28,069 nucleotides of DNA from Cloacimonetes bacterium UBA5835 (GCA_002432865.1 DJGX01000010.1:41549-69617); one strand, 5' to 3'. Counted from the first letter of the stretch, positions 16,733-25,046 are shown. The notes: generated by a model not told the origin, from the sequence alone. Numbers and translations are program-made.

Positions 16733-18915
16733 CTTAACACTCCTTCACGGATGTATTTGAGATCTATACTTGCCTGCTTATATACATCTGAATCTGGATA
16801 TTGGGAGATAATGGAATCATAAAGTTGTTGAAAGCGATCATTTTCGCTGGCGAAATCAATGCGTGCTTGCAACAATACACTGTAAGGATAGTAATAATCT
16901 CTGGTTCGAAGATTTGGTTCCAGATACATTGAAGCAGTTCTATAATCCTTATCACAATAGAGGCGATAAGCAATCCACCAGCGAATTAAAGGTAGTATAG
17001 AACTATCTTCGTACTTAGCTAAGATCTTCTGTCCCAAGAAACGGTATTCCAACATATTTACCTTATTGATGGAGCTTAAGAAATTCTGATATTCACTTGC
17101 TAACTTACGATTATTGGCAAGCTCATTTCCAATAGGTTGTGGTAGATAATCCGAATTAATAAGCGGTAAAACACCATAATTATAGTTGATTCCTATGCCA
17201 TTCGATTTTGTTGATACCGCTTTGCTTAGTGTGCCATTTGTGATAACCGGTTTTACAGATGTTCTAACGGATTTGGATTTGGATTTGGGCTTGGCTATTA
17301 TTCTTTCTACAACTTCTGGGTTTTCCTGAATAAATTCATTTTCAATATCGTGCACCCAATCCACTTCCGGAAGATCAAAATCCATCTCGAAATTCCAAAC
17401 CTTCTTCTTTCTGATATCGGCATTGGTAACTTTACTGATCCTGGAATTAGGTAACGAATTAGCAATCTTTGCTATATTTTCTCGTCGAGTAGTAGTGCCA
17501 GTAATTACAATTCTATCTTCCTTATCGGCTTTTTTCAAATTTGATATCCAGCTTGAAGGTTGGCTGGCAAAACCGGTATTAAGAACATTGAACATTTCTG
17601 TCCAGCGATTCTTTCCCTGCAGAATAGTTCCGATACGGTTTATGTTTTCCTTGTAGCTTTCAATTTCTGATCTTATTTGTTCCAAAATTGCATTCTCTGC
17701 TTTCAGGCGGTTAAAAGTAAATTCCATTTCCTGATTAGCTCTTTTATAGTTGCTGATGCTTCGGTTTAGTGTAAGGTAATGAATAGTGGAGTACATTACC
17801 ACCCCGAAAATAAGAGTTAGAACAATAAAACCATGCCAAACAACCTTCAGCTCTTTTTGTTCTTCCAATAGTTTTGCAGGTAGAAAATTGCATTTACTAA
17901 AGACGGGGTTATCATAATTTAGAGCTTTGTAAGCAACAGCTATTGCTAAAGCATAGGGTGATATAACTTCTTCATTTAATTCATTATCGCCCGTATGAGC
18001 TATCGTTAGATTGGGGAAATGCAATAATTTTACCTGTACGCTTATGTTTTGCGTGTTCATATAATCGCAGAGTTCCCTACTTGCCCAATCTCCGGTTAGA
18101 ACAATTTCATCAGGTTCGGCAATTTGCGCGCTATCCAAGGCCAAGGCTATCTTGGAATTGATTACTTCCGGTTCGGGTCTACTCTGAGTTATTTGTAAGG
18201 GGAAGGTGTTAATCCATTTCCCGTCTTGGAACAAGAACATTTTTCGGTATTCAATTCCCAAATATACAAGTAAGACGGTTTTGCCTTCTTCAATATTCTG
18301 AGTATAGCGAAAGAAATCAGTTAGAATAAGGTCGTTAGCATCGGCTAACTGATAATATAATTTTGTATGTGCTTCTGTAGCATAATCCTGAAGCGTATGC
18401 AACAACATATTTGGGCCTGTATATAACCAATGTTGTTTTTGGCCTGCTGCCTCAACAATGCAGGAACTCCATTCTCCGGATTTCATCTGTAATTTTGTTA
18501 ATTTCTCTTTACGGAATTTTACTATATCCTTCTTATCGACTTTTCCGGAAGTGTCTTTTATAATATGTTCTTCATGGATATTTAGGGCAATAACCCCATT
18601 TTGGAAATTGAATTTGGATAACAAGACTGTAGTGGGTTTTGCATTAGTAGTAGGAAGAGTAGATTCCCTTTCTTCTTGGGTTGTAGTTTCATAAACATCA
18701 TATTGATTAATATCAAGATTCTGAATCTCGGTTGGAATGAAATCAGCATTTGGGCTTCCGGCAATTACCTGATCGGCTTTATACCAATCAGATTCTAATT
18801 CAATACTGTCCAATCCCATCAGGTAAGTATCAGATTCATCCTTGCGCAGATGCACAATTCGGATAGTTAAACCATCCTGGACTATTCCGAATGCTTCTTT
18901 GGGTTTCCTTTTCAT
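16729..18915 (-). CDS. PilM-PilN fusion with C-terminal helical-repeat domain
   Basis: 728 residues. Residues 1-340 look like PilM, the actin-like cytoplasmic ATPase-fold protein (IVQDGLTIRIVHL, VLLVYLGIEYRKMFLFQDG, EIVLTGDWASRELCDYM). CNFLPAKLLEEQKEL (about 342) is the NLLP motif at the start of PilN. A membrane helix (about 360-380), coiled coil (385-425) and PilN-type periplasmic fold (435-515) follow. After a basic Lys/Ser-rich linker (about 540-570), residues 600-728 are helical and resemble TPR/tol-pal-type repeats (RWWIAYRLYCDKDYRTASMY). In most systems PilM binds the N-terminal peptide of PilN; here they are one chain. Topology places the repeat domain in the periplasm. AAGGA precedes the ATG at seven bases. 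The protein should link the ATPase layer to PilO/P. Confidence 0.78.
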   Translation of the reverse strand: MKRKPKEAFGIVQDGLTIRIVHLRKDESDTYLMGLDSIELESDWYKADQVIAGSPNADFIPTEIQNLDINQYDVYETTTQEERESTLPTTNAKPTTVLLSKFNFQNGVIALNIHEEHIIKDTSGKVDKKDIVKFRKEKLTKLQMKSGEWSSCIVEAAGQKQHWLYTGPNMLLHTLQDYATEAHTKLYYQLADANDLILTDFFRYTQNIEEGKTVLLVYLGIEYRKMFLFQDGKWINTFPLQITQSRPEPEVINSKIALALDSAQIAEPDEIVLTGDWASRELCDYMNTQNISVQVKLLHFPNLTIAHTGDNELNEEVISPYALAIAVAYKALNYDNPVFSKCNFLPAKLLEEQKELKVVWHGFIVLTLIFGVVMYSTIHYLTLNRSISNYKRANQEMEFTFNRLKAENAILEQIRSEIESYKENINRIGTILQGKNRWTEMFNVLNTGFASQPSSWISNLKKADKEDRIVITGTTTRRENIAKIANSLPNSRISKVTNADIRKKKVWNFEMDFDLPEVDWVHDIENEFIQENPEVVERIIAKPKSKSKSVRTSVKPVITNGTLSKAVSTKSNGIGINYNYGVLPLINSDYLPQPIGNELANNRKLASEYQNFLSSINKVNMLEYRFLGQKILAKYEDSSILPLIRWWIAYRLYCDKDYRTASMYLEPNLRTRDYYYPYSVLLQARIDFASENDRFQQLYDSIISQYPDSDVYKQASIDLKYIREGVLR

Positions 18916-18938
18916 ATCATTTCCTTAAAGTAACAAAA

Positions 18939-20147
18939 TTATAACATCGTTAAAAGCTGTTGCATTCGCTTCTTATTATTGGCAAAATTTATAGCTGTTT
19001 GCTGACTAATTATTCCCTTGCGGAAGAGCTCCTTCAAATCCTGCTCGAGAGTACACATTCCTGTTCTGCGTCCTTCCACCATCATTTGATAGATCTCACC
19101 AATATTTTTATTGCGAATAGCGGCTTGGATACTGGAATCTACAGAAAGAATTTCCTTTGCTAAAGCCAATTTACCATCTACAGTAGGAACAAGTTTCTGG
19201 CTCATAGTAACGCTTAGCACATCGGCTAAACGGTTTCTAACCCGCTCCTGTGAATCAGGAGGGAATTCTGCAATTATTCTATGAATACTATCTATAGCGG
19301 AACTGGTATGTAAAGTTGTAAATGCTTTATGGCCACTATCCGTTATTTCCAAAACAGTGGATATAGTTTGGGGATCGCGCATTTCGCCTACTACTATAAT
19401 ATCGGGATCTTGTCGTAATGCTTCTATAGCTCCATGTTCAAAAGAAAGAACATCAATCCCCACTTCTCTATGGCGAACCAAACTCTGTTTAGAATGGTGA
19501 ACATATTCAATAGGGGATTCGATAGCAATTATCGCAGCAGCATTATTCCTATTATTCATATCGATTATAGCATCCAAAGTAGTGGATTTACCACTGCCTG
19601 TTATTCCAGTTATCAGAATCAATCCTGTCTTTTCATATTTCAGGTTCATCCGGTTAGCAATCGGCTCTGGAATTCCCAAATCCTCCATACTATATAAAAA
19701 ATCGTTTATCCTCCGAAAGTTGGCTCCCAAATAATTACGATCGAAGAAAGCTGTTCCTCTAAAACGGGTTTCTTTGCCGTTAATATAAAAAGAGATAGGA
19801 AAATCTAAACTCTTTTGCGTAAATAAACGTAAACGCTGAGAAGGGGTTAACCAGCTGAGAATAAGTGAATTAGTCTCTGTACAGGAAAAAACACCTAAAT
19901 CTTCAACGGGCTTCTTGTTTCCATATATTCTCATCCAGATTTTATTATTACAACCTGGAGCTCCCAAATCCACATCTGATGCCGATAAATCTTTTGCCTG
20001 CATCAGGATAAGTTTTAATAAATCCCGACACTCACTTTCCTGATCAGGATGATGAGTTAACCATTGGTTTATTATATCACACTGTTCCACTCCCTGATAA
20101 TTTTCAGGGATTTCCCTTTGTAATGCCTCTGAAAAACTTAAACGCAT
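18939..20147 (-). CDS. pilT: PilT-like retraction ATPase
   Basis: 402-residue hexameric secretion ATPase of the PilT branch, expected to retract the pilus. Walker A is GITGSGKSTT (181-190), Walker B DPDIIVVGEMRD (247-258) and the His box GHKAFTTLHTS (272-282). The C-terminal part has the PilT-type AIRNKNIGEIYQMM and a GMCTLEQDLKELFRKGII ending. The usual Asp box (EDPIEFV) reads ESPIEYV. The chain is longer than typical PilT (about 345-370) because of about 40 extra N-terminal residues. It has no CxxC zinc motif, unlike the PilB-type ATPase in the same cluster. AAGGA lies six bases before the ATG. It sits between the receiver-cNMP protein and the PilMN fusion. Confidence 0.9.
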   Translation of the reverse strand: MRLSFSEALQREIPENYQGVEQCDIINQWLTHHPDQESECRDLLKLILMQAKDLSASDVDLGAPGCNNKIWMRIYGNKKPVEDLGVFSCTETNSLILSWLTPSQRLRLFTQKSLDFPISFYINGKETRFRGTAFFDRNYLGANFRRINDFLYSMEDLGIPEPIANRMNLKYEKTGLILITGITGSGKSTTLDAIIDMNNRNNAAAIIAIESPIEYVHHSKQSLVRHREVGIDVLSFEHGAIEALRQDPDIIVVGEMRDPQTISTVLEITDSGHKAFTTLHTSSAIDSIHRIIAEFPPDSQERVRNRLADVLSVTMSQKLVPTVDGKLALAKEILSVDSSIQAAIRNKNIGEIYQMMVEGRRTGMCTLEQDLKELFRKGIISQQTAINFANNKKRMQQLLTML

Positions 20148-20156
20148 TGTTATCCT

Positions 20157-21023
20157 TTATATATTCCGTTCAATTGGAGATGTACGAGTTGCAAGCGCTA
20201 AACGAACAATGCTTCTTCTCCATTTTATATACATACATTGAATAAGATTTATTGTATAGCGATCGGTTAAACTCTTATCGCTATAAGTGAAGAATTCAAT
20301 AATTTTCTTACGGGGAAAATAACGGATGATGGCATCGCTACTTGCCTTCAAAGTAGTAAAAAGTGCAGTGGGATTTACGAAGGTTTCTTCTCCCCAGATA
20401 TCTCCTTCTTTAAGTGTATCTACCAAATCCGTATTGTAATATACATTTACATAGCCCCGTTCCACAAAGATCATTGATCCATCCTCTCTATCCATTGTTA
20501 TACTTTCTCCGGCTTTATATTCTGTTGTAATTCCCATACTCTTGAATTGTAGTTCTTGTTCCAATGTAAAACCGTGTAATAGTAACATTTCCGGCATTTT
20601 ATCTGTATAGACCGGTTCCTCCATAATCATCGAAGTACTGGATTTGCTCGGTTCAGCAGAATGAGCCAAACCCGCTTCTACAGCTCTGATTAGTTCATCC
20701 GGTTTAATAGGTTTGGAAAGATACATAAAAGCAGCGTTACGGATACTACGGAAATCTACATCCAATCCCGAATAACCTGTAGTTACTATTATTACTGCCG
20801 AGGGTTGAAGTTCCTTTAATCGACTGATAAGTTCCAAGCCTCCCATCCGTGGCATATAGATATCTACGATATAGAGATCGAATCTTTCATTAGCTATCTT
20901 ATCTAAAGCATCGATTCCATCGATTGCCGTAGTAACAGAATAACCCATATCATCCAAAAAAGCACGGAATAAATCTCGCACATTCTGTTCGTCATCAACG
21001 ACTAATATTTTTTTTACGCTCAT
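20157..21023 (-). CDS. Response regulator: receiver plus cyclic-nucleotide-binding-like domain
   Basis: 288 residues. A canonical receiver (1-120) has DDE near 10-12, phospho-acceptor Asp54 (YIVDIYMPRMGG), Thr81 and Lys104. Residues about 145-260 match a cNMP-binding beta-barrel (GESITMDREDGSMIFVERGY, LKEGDIWGEETFV). The phosphate-binding cassette lacks the usual conserved Arg (here TALFTTL), so nucleotide binding is doubtful. The last 30 residues are basic and helical, but no helix-turn-helix is present, so it is not a CRP-type transcription factor. Its ATG overlaps the stop of the DHp protein gene (ATGA), so the two are translationally coupled and may be a signalling pair controlling the neighbouring PilT or PilB. 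A run of eight A lies at codons 4-6. Confidence 0.83.
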   Translation of the reverse strand: MSVKKILVVDDEQNVRDLFRAFLDDMGYSVTTAIDGIDALDKIANERFDLYIVDIYMPRMGGLELISRLKELQPSAVIIVTTGYSGLDVDFRSIRNAAFMYLSKPIKPDELIRAVEAGLAHSAEPSKSSTSMIMEEPVYTDKMPEMLLLHGFTLEQELQFKSMGITTEYKAGESITMDREDGSMIFVERGYVNVYYNTDLVDTLKEGDIWGEETFVNPTALFTTLKASSDAIIRYFPRKKIIEFFTYSDKSLTDRYTINLIQCMYIKWRRSIVRLALATRTSPIERNI

Positions 21024-21568
21024 ACCGTTCCTCTTTCTTCGCTTAACTCCTGTCCACCGGATTTATAGGAAATTAAAGGACTCTTTTTCAAGACCGCTAC
21101 TTTTTGCATAATCTCACCGATTCTATTAACTGCCTCAAAAATATCATCTACCATAGTAAGCAATGCTTCATCATTTTGCTCTTTCCCAACTTTTTGAGCT
21201 CTGCCCAAAGATAATGTTACCACACAAAGCGGAGTATTAATATCATGATCCAAACGCGCTATTTCTTTTAGCTCTGGAACCAGCTTATCCCATTCTTCCA
21301 ATTTGGCAAGGGCTTTATCCAATTCTTTTTTCTGTGTTTCATATTTTACTAAGAGATCATCCAATTCCTGCGATCTATTCTGTAGTTCTTCAATATGGGT
21401 AGTCTGCTGTTCAAGTTCATTGATCCATTTTTGTTGTTTTGTTATTTTGCGGGACTGCTTAAAAAAAAATAAAATAAATATCAGTAAAACAAGTATAGGC
21501 AATAACCAAGGGAGATAATACTCATAAGTTCTTAGACCGGATACCAATAAAAGTAAACTGTAATGCAT
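21020..21568 (-). CDS. Membrane protein with coiled coil and a DHp (HisKA-like) domain but no ATPase domain
   Basis: 182 residues. A membrane helix at about 20-37 is followed by a coiled coil (45-100), then residues 100-160 with the H-box pattern ARLDHDINTPLCVVTLSLGR. The candidate phospho-acceptor is His108. A second long helix (ALLTMVDDIFEAVNRIGEIM) completes the two-helix DHp hairpin. The chain then ends, with no HATPase N, G1 or G2 boxes. It therefore cannot autophosphorylate alone. It could be a phosphotransfer or phosphatase partner of the receiver-cNMP protein encoded immediately downstream with a 4-base overlap. It could also be a donor or acceptor for the hybrid kinase further along. 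A nine-base homopolymer (A on the + strand at 21461-21469) lies in the membrane segment. The DHp assignment is by motif only. Confidence 0.72.
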   Translation of the reverse strand: MHYSLLLLVSGLRTYEYYLPWLLPILVLLIFILFFFKQSRKITKQQKWINELEQQTTHIEELQNRSQELDDLLVKYETQKKELDKALAKLEEWDKLVPELKEIARLDHDINTPLCVVTLSLGRAQKVGKEQNDEALLTMVDDIFEAVNRIGEIMQKVAVLKKSPLISYKSGGQELSEERGTV

Positions 21569-21573
21569 AACCC

Positions 21574-22848
21574 TTAATCCTTTACATAAAAAATCTTAGC
21601 TGGAGATAAAACCCCGTTATGCCAACTTAGCATTTCACTGGGTGCTAAAGCTTTATCTTCCATACCTATCTGATCCATTACACCACAAAAATATCTGTAA
21701 TCACTGGAGCTGAAACTTCCACCTCTTAAATCTTTTCTACCTATACTCATACCATAAGTACTGGGATATGCTCTTACATTTGTTCCGGCTGCAGTTCCAA
21801 CTAACGCACCATTTATATAACCTTTCAATACTCCATTATGATAAGTGAGCCCGAAAGAATTCCATTCATATTCCAAATGACCAGTATAAAATGGTATGTC
21901 GAGTAGGAACCAAAAAATATCTGCAGTTCTTGTATAGGGTGCCGTCACTTCCAGCATTGTCTTTGAAGCATCATTTTGGGTAACGGCAAAATGCATTGTT
22001 CCTGAAGCGGAGGAACTGCTATTGGGAACAAACCAAATTCCAGCAGAGGGTTTATTTCTTAAAGTAGCATCACTCGGGTTACTGGGAACCCACATTAAAG
22101 TCCCCATTTCTGTTTCATGACCGTAGCGACCCTGTTTATCCATTTTGGCAAAACACATCAGTGAAAAAGAACTATCGGTATTGATACTGTCATTGGTAGC
22201 TTTAGGGGCTACTTGTATATAGTTATTGATACCGTTGAATTTAGTACAGTATCTGCTGAAGGCTCCACCCCAAGGGACAGTGGAACTGATCAAAGTAAAT
22301 CCCTCATAAACTCCTGTATAATCATTACCGGAAGTATCGGGCAATTTATCATTGGAAGAGCCTAAAAGCTCATAAAGCCAGGGGAAGAGAAGTAGTTGCT
22401 CCATCTCCAGATATATAACATTTGGTTTTTTCCCCAAGGCGCTTAAAGGATAATTAAAAGCCATCTCTGCTGTTTTGGATACTTTCTGTCCGTGTAATGA
22501 ACCTGTGAGATAGCATTTTACCATAAAATTAGTTGGGCTATTATAAAAGCTATAGCAAACGCTATCTACTCGGCAAGTACCAATATGGTAGTTATTAAAT
22601 ACCTGAGTAAAAGTGGGATTATCCTCAAAGCTGAAATCTGAGCCTAAGAACTTTTTCAAGAACTCAATTGAATTAGCATTTCTAATAGCATTTCTTAAAG
22701 TAAAATCACTGGCATTTTCAGTTTCCAAATAGAGCTGGTTTCTAACCATCACCGATGGGAACTCAACCATATGATTATAAAGGGTAAGTAAAGTACCGGC
22801 AAATACGGTAGTCATTAAAATAATAACAAGTAAAGATGATCTTCCCAT
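21574..22848 (-). CDS. Pilin-like membrane protein with LamG/concanavalin-like domain
   Basis: 424 residues. The N-terminus MGRSSLLVIILMTTVFAGTL is a single hydrophobic helix of pilin type, but it has no Glu at position 5 and no leader. Residues about 30-155 form an extracytoplasmic region. Residues about 165-410 resemble a LamG/concanavalin-like lectin module (FNGINNYIQVAP, FSLMCFAKMD, EWNSFGLTYHNGVLKGYING, GMSIGRKDLRG, GVMDQIGMEDKALAPSEM). In type IV pili and type II systems, a large non-E5 minor pilin (PilX/GspK-like) sits near the tip, so this could be a tip adhesin. That role is inference. Its ATG overlaps the previous stop by one base (TAATG), and the DHp protein gene starts five bases after its end. 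Confidence 0.72.
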   Translation of the reverse strand: MGRSSLLVIILMTTVFAGTLLTLYNHMVEFPSVMVRNQLYLETENASDFTLRNAIRNANSIEFLKKFLGSDFSFEDNPTFTQVFNNYHIGTCRVDSVCYSFYNSPTNFMVKCYLTGSLHGQKVSKTAEMAFNYPLSALGKKPNVIYLEMEQLLLFPWLYELLGSSNDKLPDTSGNDYTGVYEGFTLISSTVPWGGAFSRYCTKFNGINNYIQVAPKATNDSINTDSSFSLMCFAKMDKQGRYGHETEMGTLMWVPSNPSDATLRNKPSAGIWFVPNSSSSASGTMHFAVTQNDASKTMLEVTAPYTRTADIFWFLLDIPFYTGHLEYEWNSFGLTYHNGVLKGYINGALVGTAAGTNVRAYPSTYGMSIGRKDLRGGSFSSSDYRYFCGVMDQIGMEDKALAPSEMLSWHNGVLSPAKIFYVKD

Positions 22849-23432
22849 TATACACTATGCCCCATTCTTAAATAGCTGTTCATAAAGAAACATCTTAATT
22901 GAATATTGGTTCGCAGAGGACGGTTTACTAAACTGGGTGCGTCTCTGCGAAAGGTTAATAAAACATCTACTGATCTGACAGCAGAAGGATTTGTAGTTAC
23001 TTGGCCCCATTTGTTATAATAGATGAACTTCAAGTATTCAATATACAGAATATACCCCAAATCAGTTAGCTGAGTTCCGTCCTGAGTTATAATTATAGCT
23101 GTTCCAAGAATAGGGTGAGTAACAGTATCCAATTTAAGTTGTATGGAATGGGGAGAATCGGTTAGGACATTATTATTATAATCCCAATATGTCCTAAAAG
23201 TAACCTTATTACTGTCTGCTACGATGCAAGTAGAATCTGCAGATAAACCTATTCCTGCAAGAGAAAATAAGTTATTTATTTTAATGGCTGCCTGATCCAT
23301 ATGGTCAACCATAGTTGCTGTGTATAAAGAGCGTTGAGAGGTCTCTTGTAACTGAGCGGTAAATGTAAATAGCATCATAAGTAATGCTCCGCCTATTACA
23401 ACACTGCCAATAACATCTAATAAAGTTCCCAT
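22848..23432 (-). CDS. Pilin-like (minor pilin/pseudopilin) membrane protein
   Basis: 194 residues. A hydrophobic N-terminal helix (about residues 4-25, VIGSVVIGGALLMMLFTF) is followed by a helix and a beta-rich domain (VTFRTYWDYNNNVL, SIQLKLDTVTHPILGTAIII, VRSVDVLLTFRRD), the layout of GspJ/PilW-type minor pilins. Asp falls at position 5 if the initiator Met is removed (G-T-L-L-D), where Glu5 normally stands. No leader peptide with a cleavable Gly before the hydrophobic helix is visible beyond Met-Gly. It lies two bases after the preceding pilin-like gene and overlaps the LamG gene by one base. The family call rests on topology and context. Confidence 0.65.
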   Translation of the reverse strand: MGTLLDVIGSVVIGGALLMMLFTFTAQLQETSQRSLYTATMVDHMDQAAIKINNLFSLAGIGLSADSTCIVADSNKVTFRTYWDYNNNVLTDSPHSIQLKLDTVTHPILGTAIIITQDGTQLTDLGYILYIEYLKFIYYNKWGQVTTNPSAVRSVDVLLTFRRDAPSLVNRPLRTNIQLRCFFMNSYLRMGHSV

Positions 23433-23434
23433 AA

Positions 23435-23860
23435 TTACATATTCGTTTTTGTATAAAGTCGTTTTAAAGAAATATTATGTCTCAAAGCAGATGGTCCTGA
23501 AACGGTTACAGTTACAGTTTTGAATAAACTATTGGGATTAGGAGAAGGCAGTGAAAATCCCAAAGAATCACTATCTATGGCTGTTATTTTGATATTGAAA
23601 CTCTGCTTAAGATGGGGATAATAGACAACATTGGTTGAATCTCGAAACATAGAAACGATATTAAGAAAACTATAGCTTTTGGAGAAGAGTTTAGCATCTA
23701 TTTCATCCAAAACAGAATGGCAAATATAGTTTGCCTGAACCACAAGGGTGGCATTATTCAAATAGTCTGTCTGAGTCCATAATGCCTGATTATAGCTAAG
23801 CGATATCGAAGTGAATAGAACCACTGCGAATAACGCTAAAACCATTTCCCACATACTCAT
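23435..23860 (-). CDS. Pilin-like (minor pilin/pseudopilin) membrane protein, Glu at position 5
   Basis: 141 residues. The chain begins MSMWEMVLALFAVVLFTSIS. A Glu at position 5 directly precedes a hydrophobic helix, as in a mature type IV pilin, but no leader peptide is encoded. GGAGG six bases ahead of the ATG fixes this start. A small beta-rich domain with two or three strands follows (NIKITAIDSD, FKTVTVTVSG). It starts one base after the stop of the PilB ATPase gene and is followed by two more pilin-like genes. Together they would be the minor pilin or pseudopilin set; a major pilin gene is not in this window. The assignment rests on N-terminus and context. Confidence 0.65.
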   Translation of the reverse strand: MSMWEMVLALFAVVLFTSISLSYNQALWTQTDYLNNATLVVQANYICHSVLDEIDAKLFSKSYSFLNIVSMFRDSTNVVYYPHLKQSFNIKITAIDSDSLGFSLPSPNPNSLFKTVTVTVSGPSALRHNISLKRLYTKTNM

Positions 23861-23861
23861 T

Positions 23862-25046
23862 TTAATCCTCCGCGGTTACATAAAGGACTTCTGTCATATC
23901 TGTCAATCCTTCGCGCATTCTGGCTATACCACTATCGCGCATAGAGAGCATACCGTGTTTTTCTGCAATTCTACGGATATTTTCTTCATCGATTTCGGTG
24001 ACGGATTTTATGATTTCAGCTCTTATTTCGGGGTAAAAATATAATGCTTCAGCTACATTTATTCTACCTTTATAGCCAGTTCCATTGCATTTGGGGCAAC
24101 CTACCGGCTCATATATTTTTCCTGCTTCCAATTCTTCTTTGCTTATCCCCATTTGCATAGCGGCATCCCAATGTTCCTTGGAAAGGGGTTTTCTGCAATA
24201 TGGGCAAAGTTTACGCACTAACCTTTGGGCAATAATAATATTGATTGAATATGCCAGAAGAAATGTTTCTACTCCCATTTTATATAAACGGGTAATAGCC
24301 GAAGGGGCATCATTGGTATGTAATGTGCTGAAAGTTAAGTGACCTGTATTAGCAAGTTTAATTGCTGTATCGGCAGTTATTTTATCTCTTATTTCGCCAA
24401 CCATAACAATATCGGGATCGTGACGCAGGATAGACCTTACTGCTTGTTCAAAATCCATTTTGTGGCCTATTTTAAGCTGGCGTGCACCTTTAATTGCATA
24501 TTCTACGGGGTCTTCACAAGTTAGCACATTTACTCCGGGATGGATAACATGATGAAGGGCAGCAATTAAAGTTGTAGATTTTCCACTGCCTGTGGGCCCC
24601 GTAACGATCACAATTCCCTTTGAAGTATTTATGGCTTTCAAGAATTCCCGTTCTGCTTGTTCTTGGAAACCGAGTTTACGGAAATCGGTGATTACCTTCC
24701 GGTCGTCAATTACCCGGATAACGATACTTTCGAATCGTCTTTCGTATTCTTGAGAAACAATCGGCAGGATAGAAATTCTAAAGCGGATTAAATTTTCGTC
24801 AATATACCGTTGAGCAAAACCATCTTGGGCAGTATCTCTTTCAAAACGGTCAACGCCTGTAGAGCGATCTTTTACAACAGCCGCAACTGCTTCTGGGGCA
24901 GTATTTTCCTGTCTGAACCAAAGTTGCAGCTTTCCATCAATTCTAAAATAGAAATCGGTTGAGGTTTTTCCGGAAGGGATAATATGAATATCACTGGCAT
25001 CTCTACGCACTGCTTCTATAAGGGCACCTTCAAAGAGGTTCACCAA
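23862..25046 (-). CDS. pilB: PilB/GspE-type assembly ATPase, C-terminal (N2 + ATPase) part
   Basis: 394 residues from a TTG start at 25046 (a GTG at 25043 is equally possible). This is the N2 and ATPase part of the PilB/GspE motor. RRDASDIHIIPSG opens N2, Walker A is GPTGSGKSTT (150-159), the Asp box CEDPVEYAIKG (178-188), Walker B DPDIVMVGEIRD (210-221) and the His box GHLTFSTLHTND (235-246). A zinc site has CPYC (281-284) and CPKC (317-320). It powers pilus extension. The N1 part is in the same reading frame immediately upstream, separated by a single TAG at 25077-25079 with 10 sense codons between that stop and this start. No good ribosome binding site precedes the TTG (only AAGAG), so reinitiation or readthrough is needed. 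A disrupted gene is also possible. Confidence 0.85.
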   Translation of the reverse strand: MVNLFEGALIEAVRRDASDIHIIPSGKTSTDFYFRIDGKLQLWFRQENTAPEAVAAVVKDRSTGVDRFERDTAQDGFAQRYIDENLIRFRISILPIVSQEYERRFESIVIRVIDDRKVITDFRKLGFQEQAEREFLKAINTSKGIVIVTGPTGSGKSTTLIAALHHVIHPGVNVLTCEDPVEYAIKGARQLKIGHKMDFEQAVRSILRHDPDIVMVGEIRDKITADTAIKLANTGHLTFSTLHTNDAPSAITRLYKMGVETFLLAYSINIIIAQRLVRKLCPYCRKPLSKEHWDAAMQMGISKEELEAGKIYEPVGCPKCNGTGYKGRINVAEALYFYPEIRAEIIKSVTEIDEENIRRIAEKHGMLSMRDSGIARMREGLTDMTEVLYVTAED

